Assembly: GCA_046349315.1 (NCBI GenBank)
Contig: JAXMCQ010000041.1
Coordinates: 1-16,594 of the forward strand
Direction: 5' to 3'
From: JAEUMG01 sp046349315
GTDB lineage: Bacteria > Pseudomonadota > Alphaproteobacteria > Rhizobiales > Aestuariivirgaceae
Length of the DNA: 16,594 nucleotides
In this document: in pieces, positions 1-5,738 of the stretch
How the letters are laid out: every line of letters starts with the position of its first letter
Position numbering within the stretch: position 1 is the stretch's first letter
The notes under the pieces: generated by a model
The model's input: the letters and a program-made list of their open reading frames with translations, nothing else
Told to the model about the DNA's origin: nothing
Database searches by the model: none
Program-made: the position numbers and the translations under genes

Positions 1-26
1 GGTTTCGCCTGGTACCAACAGGGCGA

Positions 27-1019
27 CTAGATCAGGGACGGGTCGATGATCGTCTTCAGCTTGGTCGCTTTGCCGGCGATCAAATCCTGATAAGCGCCCG
101 GGATGTCAGCAAGCTTGATCGGACCTTCGACATAGCGCGCGAGGTCAGCGGAATAGGCTGACAATCGCGCTACGGCTGAGGGCAGTTCACCGGCGAATGC
201 GCCGCAGCCGATGAGGTCCACTTCGCGCTCGACGATGAGATTGGGATCAATCGTCAGTTTCTCGTGGAAGATGCCGACAAAGACAATGCGTGCCCCGCTT
301 GCCGCGCGCGCGGCGAGTGCCGCAGCGACTGCGGCGCTTCCGGTGGCGTCGACGGCGAAACGTGTCGATGGCGCGTCATCGAGCGTTGTGGAGTTGGCAC
401 CGGTCACCTCGGCCACAAGGCGCTGACGGGCCTGGTTGCGATCTACAATGTAAAGCGGACCGAAGCCTTCGCGCGCGAGAATGAGGGCAACCAGGCCGCC
501 GATCGGTCCGGCGCCGGCGATGAGGATCGGCTCGCCACGCTCGGGCGCGAGGCGATTGACGGCGTGAAGGGCCACGGCCAAGGGCTCGGCCATCGCGGCG
601 ACGGCCGGCGGCAGAGCCCGGTCGACAGGAAGAAGGATCGACTCCGGCAGAAGCGTCATCTCGGCGAAGCCGCCGTCGCAGACCTCACCGACGAAGCCAA
701 GCTTCTGGCAGAGATTGGGCGAGCCGCGGCGGCAGGGCGGGCAGCTTCCGCAAGCGATGCGCGAATCGGCCACGACGCGGTCTCCGGGCTTGAACCTCCG
801 GACATCTTGACCGACCGCGATTACTTCGCCGGCAAGTTCATGGCCAGGCGTAGAGGGTGCGCGCGACAGCCATTGGCCGGTCTTGAAGTTGTGCAGATCG
901 GAACCGCAAATGCCAGCGGCAAGAACCTTGATGAGAACATCCGATCCAGAAGGCGAACTAGGCTCGGAGACCGTCTCGATCCGTAGATCGCCAATGCCGT
1001 GGAGGCGCGCGGCGCGCAT
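27..1019 (-). CDS. Zinc-dependent medium-chain alcohol/polyol dehydrogenase
   Basis: This 330-residue protein is a medium-chain dehydrogenase of the sorbitol/threonine dehydrogenase type, expected to oxidise a secondary alcohol in the cytoplasm with NAD. The GroES-like half carries the catalytic zinc site (Cys38, the His60-Glu61 pair, Glu145) and four structural-zinc cysteines (90, 93, 96, 104). The Rossmann half has GAGPIG at 169-174 and an Asp at 193 that favours NAD over NADP. The start is the ATG at 1019: the open frame extends upstream, but only by running through the end of the HisD-like gene, and homology begins here. It starts one base after that gene's stop, so it is the last gene of the dehydrogenase operon and probably translationally coupled. 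The substrate cannot be read from the sequence; the neighbours suggest it acts on the same compound or an oxidation product of it. Confidence 0.9.
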   Translation of the reverse strand: MRAARLHGIGDLRIETVSEPSSPSGSDVLIKVLAAGICGSDLHNFKTGQWLSRAPSTPGHELAGEVIAVGQDVRRFKPGDRVVADSRIACGSCPPCRRGSPNLCQKLGFVGEVCDGGFAEMTLLPESILLPVDRALPPAVAAMAEPLAVALHAVNRLAPERGEPILIAGAGPIGGLVALILAREGFGPLYIVDRNQARQRLVAEVTGANSTTLDDAPSTRFAVDATGSAAVAAALAARAASGARIVFVGIFHEKLTIDPNLIVEREVDLIGCGAFAGELPSAVARLSAYSADLARYVEGPIKLADIPGAYQDLIAGKATKLKTIIDPSLI

Positions 1020-1020
1020 C

Positions 1021-2346
1021 TCAATTGCCGAGGAGCCGTGTGCGGGTCTCGGAGACCGCATTGGCGTGGGCATCGAAGCCTTCATAGGTTGCGATCACGC
1101 GGGCATGTTTTGCGAGTTCGGGATATCCCTGCCGGGTCACATAACCGATCGATGTCCGCTTCATGAAGTCGAAGACCGACAAGGGCGAAAAGGATTTGGC
1201 CCACCCGCCCGTCGGCAGGACGTGATTGGGCCCAATGACGAAATTTCCAAGCGTGGTGGGGGTATGCTCGCCCAGGAGAATCTCGCCGGCATTCTTGAAT
1301 TGACCGAGATAGGCGAAGGGCTCGCGCGAAAGGATTTCAAGATGTTCAGGGGCGTAGTCATTCACGAAGTCAGCGGCTTCCGCGTTATCGCGCGCGATCA
1401 GGATGCCGCCGCGATTGGACCCGAGCACCGATTTGGTGAAGGAGATGCGCTGGTCGCCCATCTTCTCCCAGTACTCCGGAAGAGATGCCAGCGCGGCCTT
1501 GGCGACCTCTTCGCTCGTCGTAACGAGGAAGGCCGATGAATCAGGGCCGTGTTCCGCTTCGATGAGAAGATCGAGACCGGCTAGACGGCCATCGACCGTG
1601 TCATCGGCAAAGATGATCACCTCGCTCGGTCCGGCGGGCGTGCCGGTGTCGATGAGATCGGCGAGAAGGCGCTTCGCTGCGACGACCCATGGCGAGCCGG
1701 GGCCGACGATCTTTACGACTTTCGGGATCGTCTGCGTGCCATAGGCGACAGCCGCGACCGCCTGCGCACCACCGCAGCGATAGACGCGGGAGACGCCGGC
1801 GGCGCGCGCGGCGACGAGCGTTGCCGCGTCGATATTTCCATCGGGGCCTGGCGGCGTCACGATCTGGATCGATTCGACGCCCGCCACCGTCGCGGGGATG
1901 CATTGCATCATCACTGAACTTGGGAACGCTCCCTTGCCGCGCGGGATGTAGCAGGCGACCGAGGGAATGGCGTTCATGCGGTCGCCGGCAAAGACGCCAG
2001 GACGCATCTCGTGAAACCACATTTCCTCGGGCTTCTGGTCTTCATGAAACTTGCGGATATTGCCGGCGGCATAGGTGATTGCTTCGAGCACTTCAGGATC
2101 CAGCTCCCGATGCGCGCGCTCGAAATCGTCTTCGCTTGCCGCGATGCGCCTGGCATCGACAGGCGCCTTGTCGAAATCGCGAGCGAAGCGGGCCAAGGCT
2201 TCGTCGCCCTCGGTGCGGACAGCCTCGATGATCGGCCTCACTTTTTCGAGATAGGGGCCAAGATCGGATTCGGTGCGCTTGAGCAGTTGCGCGCGGGCCT
2301 CGTTTGATAGATCGGCGAGGCGAAGGAAATTGACGGACGCAGACAT
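1021..2346 (-). CDS. Histidinol-dehydrogenase-family (HisD-like) dehydrogenase, probably catabolic
   Basis: This 441-residue protein covers the whole HisD fold: the PAGPSE motif near 237-242, EAEHG at 263-267, APEHLE at 332-337, GPNHVLPT at 372-379 and a C-terminal DAHANAV at 425-431. HisD enzymes oxidise an alcohol to an acid in two NAD-dependent steps. The catalytic pair Glu334-His335 and the substrate-contact equivalents His375 and Glu422 are present. By my hand alignment the four zinc ligands of E. coli HisD (Gln259, His262, Asp360, His419) fall on Glu263, His266, Asn368 and His427, so two ligands differ. No his gene is nearby; it lies between an SDR and a zinc dehydrogenase, which argues for a paralogue used in catabolism. 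The ATG at 2346 follows GAGGA at good spacing, overlapping the SDR stop region; a longer frame to 2448 is not supported. It could still serve as the only HisD of the genome. Confidence 0.88.
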   Translation of the reverse strand: MSASVNFLRLADLSNEARAQLLKRTESDLGPYLEKVRPIIEAVRTEGDEALARFARDFDKAPVDARRIAASEDDFERAHRELDPEVLEAITYAAGNIRKFHEDQKPEEMWFHEMRPGVFAGDRMNAIPSVACYIPRGKGAFPSSVMMQCIPATVAGVESIQIVTPPGPDGNIDAATLVAARAAGVSRVYRCGGAQAVAAVAYGTQTIPKVVKIVGPGSPWVVAAKRLLADLIDTGTPAGPSEVIIFADDTVDGRLAGLDLLIEAEHGPDSSAFLVTTSEEVAKAALASLPEYWEKMGDQRISFTKSVLGSNRGGILIARDNAEAADFVNDYAPEHLEILSREPFAYLGQFKNAGEILLGEHTPTTLGNFVIGPNHVLPTGGWAKSFSPLSVFDFMKRTSIGYVTRQGYPELAKHARVIATYEGFDAHANAVSETRTRLLGN

Positions 2347-2353
2347 GGGATCC

Positions 2354-3127
2354 TCAAAGAGACGCAAGAATGCCGCCGTCGACCGGCAGCATAATGCCCG
2401 TGACATAAGCGGAAGCGGGTGCGGCGAGAAACACGACAGCACCGGCAAGGTCGTCGAGTTGGCCGAAGCGGCGCAACGGGATGCGGGTCAGCATGCGATC
2501 GCGCCAGGCTTCGTCCTGGTAGAAGGCTTCGGTCATGGCGGTGCGGAAATAGCCCGGTGCGATGCCATTGACCCTGATGCCGTGCGGCGCCCATTCGGCG
2601 GCGAGCGCGCGGGTCATGCCGAGAAGCCCGGTTTTCGATGTGCCATAGGGGACGGCGGTCGGGATGCCGACAGCGGAGGTCAGCGACAGGAGATTGACGA
2701 TCGAGCCGCCCGTTCCGCCGGCGATCATATGCCTGGCGGCGGCCTGGGCGCAGAAAAAGGCACCCTTGAGATTGGTGTCGATGATCTTGTCCCACAGCGC
2801 CTCGTCGATTGCGGTGGAAGCTCGCACTTCCTCGGTGCCGGCATTGTTGACGAGAATGTCGAGCCCGCCCAGCGCTTCAACGGCCTGCTCGACGCCATGT
2901 GTGGCAGACTTAGGCTCGGACACATCCTGCACAATCCGATAGGCCTTGCGCTCCAGCGTCTCGATTTCGGCTGCGGTGTCGTCGAGATCGCGCTCATTGC
3001 GGGCCGTGATGGCAACATCGGCACCGGCGCGGGCCAGGGCGAGAGCGATCGCCTTGCCGATGCCGCGGCTTCCGCCGGTCACCAGCGCGGCGCAGCCATC
3101 AAGGCTGAATAGCGAGACGTCGCTCAT
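2354..3127 (-). CDS. Short-chain dehydrogenase/reductase (SDR)
   Basis: A 257-residue classical SDR, NAD(P)-dependent and cytoplasmic. The nucleotide-binding motif TGGSRGIG is at 17-24, NNAG at 94-97, the structural Asn at 119, the catalytic Ser near 148 and Tyr161-x3-Lys165. The C-terminus ends in VDGGILASL, as is usual for gluconate-5-dehydrogenase or FabG-like members. The start ATG at 3127 forms an ATGA overlap with the stop of the upstream YkgJ-like gene; a GTG at 3145 is possible but adds residues before the conserved first strand. Seven bases separate its stop from the HisD-like start. The neighbouring HisD-like and zinc dehydrogenases suggest joint oxidation of a polyol or sugar-acid-type substrate, which is inference. 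The sequence does not settle the substrate or NAD versus NADP preference. Confidence 0.9.
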   Translation of the reverse strand: MSDVSLFSLDGCAALVTGGSRGIGKAIALALARAGADVAITARNERDLDDTAAEIETLERKAYRIVQDVSEPKSATHGVEQAVEALGGLDILVNNAGTEEVRASTAIDEALWDKIIDTNLKGAFFCAQAAARHMIAGGTGGSIVNLLSLTSAVGIPTAVPYGTSKTGLLGMTRALAAEWAPHGIRVNGIAPGYFRTAMTEAFYQDEAWRDRMLTRIPLRRFGQLDDLAGAVVFLAAPASAYVTGIMLPVDGGILASL

Positions 3128-3504
3128 TTCGTCGTCATGTGCCACGTGGTCGAGACATAGTCTTCGTCTTCCTGCGCATTGCGTTCGAAAGCGAGGAAAT
3201 CCCAGTAGCCGCAGTTGAACTCGCCGGGAAATTCGCGGCAGGCGCGAGGGCGCGCTTCGTAAATCGTGCAGCGGCGCAGCTCAGTATCAAAGAACTGGCA
3301 GATGCGGCCGAAATGCCCATCCTTCTGACGGCGCATGACGCGGCCGTGGGTGCGATCGACACGGAAGTACTTCTTCTCCGCCCTGTCGAGCGGCATGTCG
3401 AAGTGCTTGGCGATGCGCGCGGCGTCGCGGTCCTTCACTTCGATAATGGGGTAGGAGCAACAATAGCCCGGGCATTTCAGGCAGTCGTACTTCTTGCGCG
3501 GCAT
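3124..3504 (-). CDS. YkgJ-family cysteine-cluster protein (CxxCxxxCC)
   Basis: This 126-residue protein has the N-terminal signature CLKCPGYCC (Cys8, 11, 15, 16) and four more cysteines at 69, 79, 89 and 98, in the ICQFF, RRCTIYEARPRAC and FNCGYW segments. That is the YkgJ/UPF0153 zinc- or iron-chelating family, whose biochemical role is largely unknown. No signal peptide or membrane segment is visible, so it is cytoplasmic. The ATG at 3504 lies three bases after the LysR stop, and its own stop overlaps the SDR start by four bases, so it is embedded in the dehydrogenase operon. The eight cysteines suggest binding of a metal or iron-sulfur cluster; a link to the zinc-dependent dehydrogenases downstream is only a guess. 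Confidence 0.85.
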   Translation of the reverse strand: MPRKKYDCLKCPGYCCSYPIIEVKDRDAARIAKHFDMPLDRAEKKYFRVDRTHGRVMRRQKDGHFGRICQFFDTELRRCTIYEARPRACREFPGEFNCGYWDFLAFERNAQEDEDYVSTTWHMTTK

Positions 3505-3507
3505 CGT

Positions 3508-4434
3508 CTATTTCTTCTGACCCTGGGCCTTGATGGAATTGAACTTGCGCTGAGTCTCGGCCAATTCCGACATCAGCCATTCGCGGAACGAGCGCGCCGG
3601 GGCCGATTCCTTCGAGCCCTTGGCGCGCACGAAGAAGTAGCTGCCGTGATCACGCATGTCGAGCGCGAAGGGCCGCACCAGCCAACCCTCAACGATGGAG
3701 TCCGTGCATAGGATCTGATCGCCCAAGGCAAAGCCCTGGCCGGCTTCGGCGGCCTCAATGGCAAGGTGGTTCTGGAAAACGGTGCCGCGCCAATCCTCAA
3801 CGCCGGTGACGCCAGCCTGGGTCAGCCAGTCAGTCCAGAACTGTTTCCGCGCCTCGTGGAGAAGATTGAAGTCGGCAAGTTCGGCGGGGGCGAGATGCCC
3901 GCGACCGGCGATCAGTTGCGGACTACACACCGGGAAGATTTCGATATTATCGACAAGCTTCGTCACCTCGACATCCGGCCAGCGGCCGAGCCCATAGCGG
4001 ATTCCGACATCGGCCTCGTCGGCGCGGAAGTCGACCAGCCGGGAGGTCGGATCGATATTGAGCTCGATATCGGGATGAAGCTCCTGGAAGCGGCCGAGGC
4101 GCGGGACCAGCCAGCGTGAGGCAATGGCAGGCTCGACAGAGACATTAAGGGTGCGGACGGCGCCTTGGGCAGCCGCCTCGCGGGTCGCATCGGCGAGCGC
4201 ATCGAAAAGGGGGGTAAGGCGGCTGCCGAACCGGCGTCCCGGCTCGGTCAGTTCGACGCCGCGGCCGGTGCGGACGAACAGCTCGGTCCCCAGCCATTCT
4301 TCCAGGTCGCGGATATGCCGGCTGATCGCGGCATGGGTTACGAACAGCTCTCCGGCTGCCTCGGTAAAGCTTTCTAGCCGGGCTGCGGCCTCGAAGGCTT
4401 TCAGGGCATTGAGGGAAGGTAGCCGCCGGGCCAT
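3508..4434 (-). CDS. LysR-family transcriptional regulator, GcvA-like
   Basis: A 308-residue LysR regulator. The N-terminus (LPSLNALKAFEAAARLESFT, followed by the helix-turn-helix around residues 20-65) is of the GcvA/AmpR subtype, and the remainder is the periplasmic-binding-protein-like effector domain. The ATG at 4434 lies 9 bases from a 15-bp T-N11-A palindrome. It is the first gene of the minus-strand unit with the YkgJ-like protein and three dehydrogenases, only three bases from the next gene, and it is divergent from a 47-codon gene on the plus strand. It probably controls its own operon and the divergent gene. The effector is not predictable from sequence. It should not be named gcvA, because no glycine cleavage gene is present. 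Confidence 0.9.
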   Translation of the reverse strand: MARRLPSLNALKAFEAAARLESFTEAAGELFVTHAAISRHIRDLEEWLGTELFVRTGRGVELTEPGRRFGSRLTPLFDALADATREAAAQGAVRTLNVSVEPAIASRWLVPRLGRFQELHPDIELNIDPTSRLVDFRADEADVGIRYGLGRWPDVEVTKLVDNIEIFPVCSPQLIAGRGHLAPAELADFNLLHEARKQFWTDWLTQAGVTGVEDWRGTVFQNHLAIEAAEAGQGFALGDQILCTDSIVEGWLVRPFALDMRDHGSYFFVRAKGSKESAPARSFREWLMSELAETQRKFNSIKAQGQKK

Positions 4435-4443
4435 GCGTCACAC

Positions 4444-4458
4444 GTAAGTTTTCCTTAC
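4444..4458. promoter_or_regulatory. LysR-type T-N11-A operator
   Basis: A perfect inverted repeat, GTAAG-TTTTC-CTTAC, lies between the LysR gene and the divergent small gene. It satisfies the T-N11-A rule of LysR-family binding sites (T at 4445, A at 4457). Its centre is about 65 bases upstream of the start point predicted from the candidate promoter at 4481-4509, the usual place for a LysR activator site, and it covers the leader of the LysR gene itself, as expected for autorepression. Binding is inferred. Confidence 0.6.
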
Positions 4459-4480
4459 AGGCAGCGTAGGATAATGCCGT

Positions 4481-4509
4481 TTGTGATGCAAGCGCGAAAT
4501 CCTTATGTT
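4481..4509 (+). promoter_or_regulatory. Candidate sigma-70 promoter of the small gene
   Basis: TTGTGA at 4481-4486 and TATGTT at 4504-4509 are separated by 17 bases. They would start transcription near 4516, about 28 bases before the ATG at 4544. Both hexamers deviate from consensus, which fits a promoter that needs an activator such as the LysR protein. This is a hand call without statistical support. Confidence 0.35.
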
Positions 4510-4543
4510 CAAATCACACAAGAAGACGAAATGGAGTTTGGCC

Positions 4544-4687
4544 ATGAACTGGATTTTTGAAGCTTACACAAATGTTTACAGCACGGCTCTGATGCAGGGC
4601 GTGAATGGCCCGGCTCATGCTGCAGGTGCGAAGGAAGCGGCTTCCGCGAAGCCCGGCCGTCTGGCCCGGTTGCTTGGGCGCCACTAA
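4544..4687 (+). CDS. Small protein of unknown function, 47 residues
   Basis: I do not recognise this protein. It begins MNWIFEAYTNVYSTALMQGV, a short aromatic and partly amphipathic stretch, then an Ala/Gly/Lys-rich linker, and ends in a basic tail with RLARLLGRH. There is no clear signal peptide or full transmembrane helix. The ATG at 4544 is preceded by GGAG at 4533-4536 with seven bases of spacing; an in-frame ATG at 4505 has no ribosome site and would precede the predicted transcript start. A stem-loop with six T residues follows the stop within 25 bases, so it has the parts of a monocistronic unit. It is divergent from a LysR gene with a T-N11-A site between, hence a likely target of that regulator. 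It could be a small regulatory or membrane-peripheral protein; nothing in the sequence decides. Confidence 0.6.
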   Translation: MNWIFEAYTNVYSTALMQGVNGPAHAAGAKEAASAKPGRLARLLGRH

Positions 4688-4692
4688 CACTC

Positions 4693-4712
4693 CTTCCCAA
4701 AGGAAGTTTTTT
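4693..4712 (+). terminator. Rho-independent terminator after the small gene
   Basis: CTTCC at 4693-4697 pairs with GGAAG at 4702-4706 around a four-base loop, followed at once by six T residues (4707-4712). The stem is only five base pairs, but position and T-tract are right for ending the 47-codon transcript. Confidence 0.6.
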
Positions 4713-4743
4713 CAGCGGCCTCGATCCTAGATCGGGGCCGCTG
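4713..4743. repeat. Long perfect hairpin spanning the ridA stop codon
   Basis: CAGCGGCC at 4713-4720 pairs with GGCCGCTG at 4736-4743, and CGATC at 4722-4726 with GATCG at 4730-4734, with one T-G wobble between them. This gives a 14-bp stem with a three-base loop. On the minus strand the loop is the TAG stop codon of the RidA-family gene. No T-run follows in that direction, so it is not a classical intrinsic terminator for it; it may protect the 3' end or act together with the neighbouring stem-loop as a two-way stop. Confidence 0.55.
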
Positions 4744-5116
4744 CCGTCACGGAGACCTCGACAAGCATGGCCGGGTGGGCAAGACCCGCCACGATCAAGA
4801 GGGTGGCAGCGCAGCGGTGGCCTTGAAGGATGCGGTCGCGTACCTCGCGATAGATGCCGATATGGGCGGCATCGGTAATATAAACATGCGCGTCGTCAAT
4901 GTTGCGATGGTCCATGCCCTCCTTGGCCAGGATCGCCAGGACATTCTTCCAGGCATGTTCATGCTGATGCTCGGCCAGGACGGCGATGATGCCATCGGCA
5001 TCCGCCCCAACCTGGCCTGATACGAAGAGCAGTTTCTTGGCATGCTCAACGGCAATCGCCTGGGCGTAGTTCGAATAAGGCTGTGCGGCGTCTGCGGCTT
5101 TCACTTCGCGGATCAT
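4727..5116 (-). CDS. RidA/YjgF-family deaminase-like protein
   Basis: A 129-residue member of the Rid family, whose RidA members hydrolyse reactive enamine/imine intermediates formed by PLP enzymes; other subfamilies have different or unknown roles. Visible signatures are PYSNYAQAI at 13-21, SGQVG at 33-37, Arg101 in HRCAATLLIVAGLAHP (equivalent to the carboxylate-binding Arg105 of RidA) and Glu120. Proteins of this family are usually trimers with the active site between subunits. The start is the ATG at 5116, because AAAGGAG lies six bases upstream; the ATG at 5122 would directly abut that ribosome site. It is divergent from ssb, and a LexA box lies 39 bases upstream of its start. The final codons lie in a strong hairpin. 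Subfamily and substrate cannot be set here. Confidence 0.88.
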   Translation of the reverse strand: MIREVKAADAAQPYSNYAQAIAVEHAKKLLFVSGQVGADADGIIAVLAEHQHEHAWKNVLAILAKEGMDHRNIDDAHVYITDAAHIGIYREVRDRILQGHRCAATLLIVAGLAHPAMLVEVSVTAAAPI

Positions 5117-5129
5117 GGGCATCTCCTTT

Positions 5130-5144
5130 GCGCCAGCATGGCGC
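5130..5144. promoter_or_regulatory. Palindrome in the leader of the RidA-family gene
   Basis: GCGCCA-GCA-TGGCGC is a perfect 6-bp inverted repeat with a three-base loop. It lies between the LexA box and the ribosome site of the RidA-family gene. It may be an operator or a leader hairpin; no family is assigned. Confidence 0.35.
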
Positions 5145-5148
5145 GACT

Positions 5149-5176
5149 TGCATTGAACGAAAAGAGAACATATATG
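5149..5176 (+). promoter_or_regulatory. Candidate ssb promoter, overlapped by the LexA box
   Basis: TTGCAT at 5149-5154 and TATATG at 5171-5176 are 16 bases apart and point toward ssb, with a predicted start near 5183 and a leader of about 70 bases. The LexA box lies entirely within the spacer, the layout expected of a LexA-repressed promoter. Confidence 0.5.
5155..5169. promoter_or_regulatory. LexA (SOS) box, GAAC-N7-GAAC
   Basis: GAAC at 5155-5158 and GAAC at 5166-5169 are separated by exactly seven bases (GTTC-N7-GTTC on the other strand). This direct repeat is the LexA recognition sequence known from alphaproteobacteria. It sits in the region between the divergent ridA-like and ssb genes; ssb is a known SOS-linked gene in the class. 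It could also repress the ridA-like gene. Confidence 0.8.
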
Positions 5177-5212
5177 CGGTGGATAAGCAGTCGATCCGAC
5201 TGCCGGGACCGC
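5176..5212 (+). other. Leader hairpin of ssb
   Basis: In the predicted 5' leader of ssb, GCAGTCG at 5187-5193 pairs with CGACTGC at 5197-5203 around a three-base loop. An outer GCGGT/ACCGC pair (5176-5180 with 5208-5212) can enclose it. It may affect mRNA stability or translation, or be a protein site; function unknown. Confidence 0.4.
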
Positions 5213-5252
5213 CGCATTCGACTAGGGTGCGGGCGATATAGGGAGCTTAGAC

Positions 5253-5732
5253 ATGGCGGGTTCAGTCAATAAAGTCATTCTGGTCGGCAATCTTGGCCGC
5301 GATCCGGAAGTGCGGCACACGCAGGACGGCCGCGCAATCGTCAATCTCAGCATCGCGACATCCGAAACCTGGCGCGACAAGCAGACAGGTGAGCGCAAGG
5401 AAAAGACGGAATGGCATCGCGTCGTCATCTTCAACGAGAACCTGGCGAAGGTGGCCGAGCAATATCTCAAGAAGGGTGCGAAGGTTTACATCGAAGGCCA
5501 GTTGCAGACACGCAAATATACCGACAATGCGGGTGTCGAGAAATATTCGACCGAAGTGGTGCTCCAGCAATATCGCGGCGAACTGACCATGCTCGATGGA
5601 CGCAGCGGTGGAAGTGGCAGCAGCGATTCAAACGACGATTTCGGCCAGGCAAGCCCGATGGAACGTCCGCGCGGGCAGGGTGGCGGAAAGCAGAACTTCT
5701 CCCGCGATCTTGATGACGAGGTTCCGTTCTAA
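5253..5732 (+). CDS. ssb: Single-stranded DNA-binding protein
   Basis: This 159-residue protein coats single-stranded DNA during replication, repair and recombination. The N-terminal OB-fold (about 1-112) starts AGSVNKVILVGNLGRDPEVR and includes the EWHRVVIFNENLAKVAEQYLKKG region typical of bacterial SSB. A Gly/Ser/Gln-rich linker follows, and the last six residues, DDEVPF, are the acidic tip that docks partner proteins. GGGAG lies about nine bases before the ATG at 5253. The upstream region has a LexA box inside a candidate promoter, so it is probably SOS-inducible. Its stop lies six bases from that of the convergent TauE/SafE gene. In many alphaproteobacteria the divergent neighbour across such a LexA box is uvrA; here it is a RidA-family gene. 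Confidence 0.97.
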   Translation: MAGSVNKVILVGNLGRDPEVRHTQDGRAIVNLSIATSETWRDKQTGERKEKTEWHRVVIFNENLAKVAEQYLKKGAKVYIEGQLQTRKYTDNAGVEKYSTEVVLQQYRGELTMLDGRSGGSGSSDSNDDFGQASPMERPRGQGGGKQNFSRDLDDEVPF

Positions 5733-5738
5733 GTCTCT

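Noticed and set aside
264..986. Long plus-strand open frame opposite the zinc dehydrogenase gene
   Set aside because: It is antisense to a well-supported gene, has low-complexity Arg/Gly/Ala composition and no recognisable domain; such frames are common in GC-rich DNA.
1021..2448. Histidine biosynthesis locus
   Set aside because: Only a HisD-family gene is present, flanked by an SDR and a zinc dehydrogenase, with no other his gene and altered zinc-ligand positions.
2238..2795. Minus-strand open frame overlapping the SDR and HisD-like genes
   Set aside because: It is a frame-shadow of the two genes: the Arg-rich segments have no motif, and the SDR motifs lie in the other frame.
27..3127. Firm naming as hpsP, hpsN, hpsO (dihydroxypropanesulfonate degradation)
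   Set aside because: The family composition matches, but the HisD-like motif differs from HpsN as I know it, and no sulfolactate lyase or transporter is in the window.
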